Origin: Clostridia bacterium
Lineage (GTDB): Bacteria > Bacillota_A > Clostridia > Oscillospirales > SIG627
Assembly: GCA_017508505.1 (NCBI GenBank)
Contig: JAFVYT010000126.1
Location: forward strand, 1 to 20,392
Reading direction: 5' to 3'
Length of the DNA: 20,392 nucleotides
Shown here: positions 15,926 to 20,392 of the stretch, one piece after another
Layout: each line of letters starts with the position of its first letter
How positions within the stretch are numbered: position 1 is the stretch's first letter
Program-made: the position numbers and the translations under genes
The notes under the pieces: model-generated
The model's input: only the letters and a program-made list of their open reading frames with translations
The model's database searches: none
Told to the model about the DNA's origin: nothing

Positions 15926-16729
15926 TTACGAGTTCTCTTCTTTGGAATCGGTCTGCTCCGCTCGGTCCTCCGCGGGCTTTGCCACGGGAGCAGGGGTCAC
16001 GGGACGAGGCCTTTTTTGCGCCTGAGCTTGAGGAGCGCCTTCCCCGTAGCGGCCGTAACGGCCGTAGCGACCGTATCCGCGGGACTTCTCGGCACGGACA
16101 CCGTTGGCAACGGCACCCAGCACCTTGCCGCCGACGAACTCGATCTGAGACAGCGCGGAGTTGAGATCCTTGCGGGTGGTATAGCCGGGACGAACCACCA
16201 TCACCACGCCGTCCACCTCACCTGCCAGAGACAGAGCGTCGGAAACCAAATTGACGGGGGGCGTATCGATGATGATGAAGTCGTAATGCTCCTGCATACT
16301 CTTCAGAAAAGTATGCATTCCCTCACTGGCGATCATCTCCGAGGGGTTGGGGGAGTTGTTTCCCGCGCAGATCACGTCCAGATTCGGAAACACGCTCCGA
16401 TGGCAGATCTCCTCCAGAGAGTTAAAGCCGGAAAGGTAGTTGGTCAGGCCGGGGGCCTTCTGCAGCTTCACAAGGCGATGGATTCTGGGACTGCGAAGGT
16501 CGCCGTCCAGAAGGAGCACCTTCTTGTCGTTGCGGGCAAGAGAGAAGGCGACGTTGGCAGCAGAGGTGGTTTTTCCCTCTCCCTGAATCGAGCTGGAAAA
16601 GACCACGGTCTTGCAGCCGGTCTTCGCCAAGGAAAACATCAGATTGGTACGGATGGTATGATAGGCCTCCTTCGCCGCATAGACGGAGAGGCTGTCCCCG
16701 GAAAGGGAGCCGTAAGAGGTGTACTTCAT
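15926..16729 (-). CDS. CpsD/CapB-type BY-kinase (tyrosine autokinase)
   Basis: BY-kinases are bacterial tyrosine kinases that work with a membrane activator to control polysaccharide synthesis and export. The 267-residue product has Walker A SSSIQGEGKTT (residues 45-55), Walker A' VLLLDGDLR (71-79) and Walker B FIIIDTPP (151-158). A tyrosine cluster follows at 219, 222, 225 and 228, each as the unit GRY or similar. Unusually, a Pro/Ala/Glu-rich tail of about 39 residues follows the cluster; in many members the cluster is at the very end. ATG 16727-16729 overlaps the stop of the upstream CpsC-like gene as ATGA, and the ribosome-binding site GGAGG lies within that gene. No tyrosine phosphatase gene is nearby. 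Confidence 0.93.
   Translation of the reverse strand: MKYTSYGSLSGDSLSVYAAKEAYHTIRTNLMFSLAKTGCKTVVFSSSIQGEGKTTSAANVAFSLARNDKKVLLLDGDLRSPRIHRLVKLQKAPGLTNYLSGFNSLEEICHRSVFPNLDVICAGNNSPNPSEMIASEGMHTFLKSMQEHYDFIIIDTPPVNLVSDALSLAGEVDGVVMVVRPGYTTRKDLNSALSQIEFVGGKVLGAVANGVRAEKSRGYGRYGRYGRYGEGAPQAQAQKRPRPVTPAPVAKPAEDRAEQTDSKEENS
16044..16079. repeat. Four tandem 9-bp units in the tyrosine-cluster codons
   Basis: Units CCGTAGCGG, CCGTAACGG, CCGTAGCGA and CCGTATCCG stand head to tail. They encode the repeated Gly-Arg-Tyr units of the BY-kinase tyrosine cluster. Such a repeat could change in copy number by slippage without shifting the frame. Confidence 0.85.
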
Positions 16730-17436
16730 GCTTTCTTTCCTCCTTTCCCCTCTCCTGCGGAGAAGTCGGGAACCACGCCGAAGACAGGCAAGCGGAAGAT
16801 CTGACTGATCTCCTCACTGCTCTTGATGCGGTTGTCCATCATTTCGCGCAAGATAACGACCGCGAGAGACAGAATCACGCCGAAGAGAAAGCCGATGGCC
16901 GTATTCTTCACGATGCTGGGGCTATCGGGAGCGGAGGGCAGAACGGGCTCGCTGAGCACCACAAGTCTGGCATCCTCTGCACAAGCCTGCACACGCTCCG
17001 GAGCCGCCTTTTGCACGGCAATGGCAATGTTCTGAGCCAAGGTGGGATCGGAGGCGTACACGTGCACGTAAAAGACGCTGGTATCCTCCACGATCTCGGA
17101 AAAGCGAATGGCGCCCTTGAGGGTGTCGGGATGCAGATAAGTCCCCGCTTCCTCCTCAAGCTTCTCAGACACCATCTTATAGAATTCCGGAACCTTCAAA
17201 AATTCCTGATACTGAGGAGCCATCCCCTGGAAATACTTTCTCTGGCTCAGATCGTCGTACACGTTTTCCCCGTTTACCACGCCGTCTGCGCAGAATTTCA
17301 CCCCAGAAAGGTAGGTAGGCTGAATAAAATACTTCGTATAAACGAAGGTGCCGACGGCAAACAGAAAGGAGATGATCAGAATGAACACGATCCCCTTCCG
17401 AATCCAATCAAGCAAATTTTTGGCTGTGATTTCCAC
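16726..17436 (-). CDS. CpsC/Wzz-type chain-length regulator and kinase activator
   Basis: The 236-residue product has the layout of CpsC/CapA-type proteins: a short cytoplasmic start, a first helix (about 14-34), an extracellular domain, a Pro-rich stretch before the second helix (SEPVLPSAPDSPS, 162-174), a second helix (about 179-197), and a cytoplasmic tail (RLPVFGVVPDF) that should touch the BY-kinase. It would set polymer chain length and activate CpsD. The start is GTG (17434-17436), set by GAGGAG seven bases upstream; no ATG fits. It follows the kinase gene by 29 bp and overlaps cpsD by 4 bp, so the three are one operon. Confidence 0.9.
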   Translation of the reverse strand: MEITAKNLLDWIRKGIVFILIISFLFAVGTFVYTKYFIQPTYLSGVKFCADGVVNGENVYDDLSQRKYFQGMAPQYQEFLKVPEFYKMVSEKLEEEAGTYLHPDTLKGAIRFSEIVEDTSVFYVHVYASDPTLAQNIAIAVQKAAPERVQACAEDARLVVLSEPVLPSAPDSPSIVKNTAIGFLFGVILSLAVVILREMMDNRIKSSEEISQIFRLPVFGVVPDFSAGEGKGGKKA

Positions 17437-17465
17437 GTTTTTCTCCTCTTCGGACGAGAAAAATC

Positions 17466-18584
17466 TTATCGGTCGCCGCTCGCCCAGCGACGGTTGATCT
17501 CCTGCATCTCGTCCATTTTATTTTTCATATCCAGCGCAAGGGCAAGCTGGCTTCTGCCTCGCTCCAGATTGTGCTCGGGGTGGAGGGTCTTAAAGTATTT
17601 GTCCCCGTTCAGATAGTCCTCCAGAAAGCGTGCCGCAAGCTCAAAGGCCATGGTAACCGCCCCGATGGCAAGGCTTTCCAGTTCCTCGGGAGTGGCAAAA
17701 TCGCGACAGGCAGGGATAAAGCCCGAGGCAGAGGCCTCGTAAAGGTCCAGATTCAGACCAACCTTGGAGGTGTCGGGCTCATCCTCCACCGCAAAGTTTG
17801 CGGAGAAACGGATGGCATCTCCGAAATCATAGGCACAAAGGCCGGGGGTCACGGTATCCAGATCAATAACACAGACGGCCTCGCCGCTGTCCTTGTCGAT
17901 GAGGATGTTGTTGTACTTGGTGTCGTTGTGCGTCACGCGAAGGGGGATGCGTCCCTCCTCCCTCTCCTTTTCCAGGCGGGACCAAAGGGGCTCGTTCTCC
18001 CGCAGGATCTCGATCTCCTTTTCGATGTTGCTTCGTCTGCCCACGGGATCCTTCTCACAGGCGGCAAAGAAGTTCTTCATTCTCACGGGAGTATTGTGGA
18101 AATTGGGCATCGTATCCACCAGCTCCTCCATGGGGAAGTCGCAAAGCTGCTTCTGAAACAGACCGAAGGAATAGCCCGCGCTGCGGAGCACCGCCGGATC
18201 CTCTGCCTGATCGTAGGTGATGGTATTGGGAACGTAGTGATACGCTCTCCAAAAGTTCTCGTTGTTCTCGAAATAGTAGTTGGTTCCGTCGGGACGCTTC
18301 AAAAACTGCAGCACCTTCCCCTCGGGATCCTGCCCCTGGGAAATGAGCTTTTTGCGAATGTGTCCCGTTACCTTGTCGATGTTTTCCATAATCCCCACGG
18401 GATTGGGGAAAACGTAAGTGTTGATCCTCTGCAGGACAAAGCTGTCCGTTTTGCCCTTGAAGCGAATGTCTACCTTGTGCGTGGAATTGATATGTCCGCT
18501 GTGGAAGGTCTCTACTCGGAAGGAGTCGTACTCCACTCCGAAGCGCTTCAAAACCGAAGCGATCTTTTGATTCTGGTATTCCAT
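17466..18584 (-). CDS. Sugar-kinase-like phosphotransferase (NahK/APH family)
   Basis: This 372-residue protein has the aminoglycoside-phosphotransferase/choline-kinase fold and resembles N-acetylhexosamine 1-kinases (NahK), which make GlcNAc-1-P or GalNAc-1-P. Visible are the nucleotide loop GHINSTHKV (30-38), the catalytic loop HNDTKYNN (219-226, with Asp221 and Asn226), and the metal motif IDLDTV (240-245). The length fits NahK better than the shorter antibiotic kinases. Substrate assignment is inference. It is first in an operon with CpsC- and CpsD-like genes, which would fit supply of an activated hexosamine for a polysaccharide. ATG 18582-18584 has only a weak ribosome-binding site (AGAAAG). 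Confidence 0.82.
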   Translation of the reverse strand: MEYQNQKIASVLKRFGVEYDSFRVETFHSGHINSTHKVDIRFKGKTDSFVLQRINTYVFPNPVGIMENIDKVTGHIRKKLISQGQDPEGKVLQFLKRPDGTNYYFENNENFWRAYHYVPNTITYDQAEDPAVLRSAGYSFGLFQKQLCDFPMEELVDTMPNFHNTPVRMKNFFAACEKDPVGRRSNIEKEIEILRENEPLWSRLEKEREEGRIPLRVTHNDTKYNNILIDKDSGEAVCVIDLDTVTPGLCAYDFGDAIRFSANFAVEDEPDTSKVGLNLDLYEASASGFIPACRDFATPEELESLAIGAVTMAFELAARFLEDYLNGDKYFKTLHPEHNLERGRSQLALALDMKNKMDEMQEINRRWASGDR

Positions 18585-18665
18585 AGAAAGACTTTCTGAT
18601 TTTCGTTATCAACGTATTTTTGGGATGCACACACGGGCAAAAGACACCATGATGGCATCTTTAAG

Positions 18666-18693
18666 ATTATAACATAGAGTCAAAAAAAATCAA
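18666..18693 (-). promoter_or_regulatory. Promoter of the kinase-CpsC-CpsD operon
   Basis: TTGATT (18688-18693) and a perfect TATAAT (18666-18671) are 16 bp apart. The leader of about 75 bases would open with a small hairpin (AGATGCCATCATGGTGTCT, 18642-18660). Confidence 0.72.
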
Positions 18694-18711
18694 GTCTTTT
18701 TCAAAAATCGT

Positions 18712-18732
18712 AAAAAAGGAGGATTTTTCCTC
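18712..18732 (-). terminator. Intrinsic terminator of pfkA
   Basis: GAGGA and TCCTC with an AAAA loop (18719-18732) are followed by CTTTTTT on the minus strand, 17 bp after the pfkA stop. The stem is short but the layout is typical. Confidence 0.75.
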
Positions 18733-18748
18733 AAAATCTTGCGTTTTT

Positions 18749-19729
18749 TCAGTAGAGGGAGAGGATCTTGCTGGTGCGGATCAGGTCGTCGCCGATCTCC
18801 TTTTTCATAGAAAGGGCCTCGTCGATGTCAAGATCGATGACCGCTTCTCCGCGCATGGCGATCACTCTGCCGCCGATCCCCGCCGCCAGAAGCTCCGTGG
18901 CCTTTGCCCCCATCAGAGAGGCCGCCACACGGTCACGCACCGTGGGACTTCCGCCCCGCTGCTGATGGCCCAAAATGGTCGTGGTGGTGGAAATGCCGGT
19001 TTTGGTCTTGATCGCCTCCGCGAGCTCCAGCGTCCCGCCGACTCCCTCGGCATTGATGATGATATAATGGTGCTTTCCCGCGTTGCGGCAGGAAAGGATG
19101 GGCTTGATGACGTCCTCGTCCACGTCAAACTCCTTTTCGGGGATGATGCACGCCTCCGCACCCCCTGCGATGCCGCAGTTGAGAGCGATGTAGCCGGCGT
19201 TCCGTCCCATTACCTCCACCACGCTGCATCTCTCGTGAGAGGAAGCAGTGTCCTTGATACGGTCAATGGCCTCCTTGACCGTGTTCATAGCGGTATCGTA
19301 GCCAATGGTGTAGTCACTGCAGCCGATGTCGTTGTCAATGGTAGCGGGGATTCCAATCACGGGAACACCCAGACGGTGCAGGTCCCTTGCCCCGCGGAAG
19401 GAGCCGTCTCCCCCGATGACCACCAAGGCGTCCAGACGGAAGATATCCGCCATGGCCTTCCCTCTTGCAACTCCCTCGGGCGTGGAGAACTCCTTGCTTC
19501 TTGCAGTGAGCAGCACCGTGCCGCCCCGATTGATGATATTGGAAACGGAGTGGTTATTCATCTCCGAAATTTCACCGTCCAAAAGACCCTCGTAGCCTCT
19601 TCGGATCCCGAATACCTGCAGGCCGTGGTAGAGGCCGGAGCGAACCACTGCACGAAGAGCAGCATTCATTCCGGGGGCATCTCCCCCCGAGGTCAAAACG
19701 CCGATCCGCTTGATTTTTTTCTGTTCCAT
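18749..19729 (-). CDS. pfkA: 6-phosphofructokinase
   Basis: Pfk phosphorylates fructose 6-phosphate to fructose 1,6-bisphosphate, the committed step of glycolysis. The 326-residue product shows TSGGDAPGMNAALRA (residues 13-27), the nucleotide motif IGGDGS (105-110), the catalytic segment ATIDND (129-134, with Asp132), and EVMGRNAGYIAL. Gly at the position equal to E. coli Gly104 favours ATP over pyrophosphate as donor; the second marker position (E. coli Gly124) is Ala129 rather than Gly or the Lys of PPi enzymes. ATG 19727-19729 follows GGGAGGG. It has its own promoter and terminator. pyk, which often accompanies pfkA, is not adjacent here. Confidence 0.96.
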   Translation of the reverse strand: MEQKKIKRIGVLTSGGDAPGMNAALRAVVRSGLYHGLQVFGIRRGYEGLLDGEISEMNNHSVSNIINRGGTVLLTARSKEFSTPEGVARGKAMADIFRLDALVVIGGDGSFRGARDLHRLGVPVIGIPATIDNDIGCSDYTIGYDTAMNTVKEAIDRIKDTASSHERCSVVEVMGRNAGYIALNCGIAGGAEACIIPEKEFDVDEDVIKPILSCRNAGKHHYIIINAEGVGGTLELAEAIKTKTGISTTTTILGHQQRGGSPTVRDRVAASLMGAKATELLAAGIGGRVIAMRGEAVIDLDIDEALSMKKEIGDDLIRTSKILSLY

Positions 19730-19775
19730 AGCTATCCCTCCCGTGCTTTGCGGTTCCTTTTGATTCTACCACTAC

Positions 19776-19805
19776 AGTATACTCCATGGGCGGTAGATTT
19801 GGCAA
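19776..19805 (-). promoter_or_regulatory. Likely promoter of pfkA
   Basis: TTGCCA (19800-19805) and TATACT (19776-19781) are 18 bp apart. The leader to the start codon would be about 40 bases. Confidence 0.6.
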
Positions 19806-19850
19806 TAGGAAAACCGTACAAAAATTGATTGAATTTCTTCTTTTTTTGTT

Positions 19851-20392
19851 CTAAAAAAAGATTTCCGCCACCCATTCCCTCAAAAGCGTTTCCTCTTCCT
19901 CGGGTCTGGTGCCGAGGAAAAATTCCGGCTTTTGGGCCGTGGCCTTAAAAGAAACCTCGATCTGTCCCTTTCCCTCCGACGCAGAGGCCTCCAGCCCGAT
20001 GCCGTAGCGACGGCAGATCACGATGCTGAGAAGCAGGGGTAAAAGAGAAGAGAGCTCCTCCCTCTCCGCCGAGAAATGATGGTTCAAAAGCTCCGAAAGC
20101 ATCTCAAACAGCCCGTGTCGATCCGAGAAGCCAAGGGTCAGAAGGTGGCGCTCCTCCGAGCGGACAAGGCTCAGCTCCATCCCCTCGCCACCCACGTAAA
20201 CCATCACAAAGCGCACCAGATTCAATACCAGTGCTACCAGAATCTCCGGCGGGAGAATGCAGGCACACTTCTCGGGATCCTCAGGGCTGCACAAAAGATC
20301 CGTGCGGGTGCCGGAAAGCCTTTGGGAGATCAGCCTTAAAAGACCGGGAATGGAAAGGCTGCAGGGCTTCGAGGTCTTTTTCTCCAGCAAAA
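19851..20392 (-). CDS. Unrecognised protein, 5' end cut by the window edge
   Basis: About 180 residues of the C-terminal part are visible; the frame stays open to the window edge, so the true start is outside. I do not recognise the family with confidence. The segment PPEILVALVLNLVRFVMV, followed by alternating strands and ending near RRYGIGLEASASEGKGQIEV, recalls the order of a histidine-kinase-type ATPase domain (N-box helix first, a final helix with RRYGIGL, then closing strands). The diagnostic Asn and the DxGxG loop are not clearly present, so this is only a suggestion. It ends at a TAG codon 121 bp upstream of pfkA, with no clear terminator. Confidence 0.6.
   Translation of the reverse strand, partial: LLEKKTSKPCSLSIPGLLRLISQRLSGTRTDLLCSPEDPEKCACILPPEILVALVLNLVRFVMVYVGGEGMELSLVRSEERHLLTLGFSDRHGLFEMLSELLNHHFSAEREELSSLLPLLLSIVICRRYGIGLEASASEGKGQIEVSFKATAQKPEFFLGTRPEEEETLLREWVAEIFF

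Noticed and set aside
16020..16080. Possible CRISPR or regulatory repeat at the 9-bp units
   Set aside because: The units are contiguous, in frame and encode Gly-Arg-Tyr within a BY-kinase, so they are a coding repeat.

Overview
This looks like a chromosomal core-genome segment of a Gram-positive bacterium of the Clostridia type, probably an anaerobe related to gut lineages. I infer this from the CIRCE-controlled groES-groL pair, a T-box leader on thrS, a glycine riboswitch on an AGCS symporter, AGGAGG ribosome-binding sites, U-tract terminators after many genes, and envelope genes of the YfhO, LCP and CpsC/CpsD types. The genus cannot be fixed from the sequence alone. All genes but one (uppP) lie on the minus strand. 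I see no transposase, integrase, CRISPR array, tRNA or rRNA, and no sign of a mobile element.

Layout from left to right. 1-2010: a sodium/amino-acid symporter behind a tandem glycine riboswitch. 2010-4330: a small Cys-rich zinc-ribbon protein just downstream of thrS, a threonyl-tRNA synthetase lacking the TGS domain, with a Thr T-box leader and a consensus promoter. 4343-5305: uppP on the plus strand, its promoter back to back with that of thrS. 5305-7723: an ArsB/SLC13-type permease and a transglutaminase-fold lipoprotein. 7784-9813: groL, groES, CIRCE and promoter. 9852-13458: a TtcA-family tRNA thiolase overlapping a 971-residue YfhO-family membrane protein. 13514-14497: an LCP-like protein with altered catalytic residues, with its own promoter. 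14522-15840: an RlmA-type methyltransferase (TTG start) overlapping a gamma-carbonic-anhydrase-like protein. 15926-18693: a three-gene operon of sugar-kinase-like protein, CpsC/Wzz-like protein and CpsD-type BY-kinase. 18749-19805: pfkA with its promoter. 19851-20392: the 3' part of an unrecognised gene running off the window.

Several genes share a cell-envelope theme: UppP recycles the undecaprenyl carrier, LCP and YfhO proteins act on wall or teichoic glycopolymers, and CpsC/CpsD control polysaccharide length or export. The sugar kinase beside CpsC/CpsD may feed precursor supply. The rest is housekeeping (translation, tRNA and rRNA modification, protein folding, glycolysis). I found no convincing new multi-gene system. 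The best leads are the LCP-like protein with lost active-site residues, the orphan kinase-CpsC-CpsD operon, the small zinc-ribbon gene, and a repeated arrangement in which an intrinsic terminator sits directly before the next start codon with no room for a promoter.
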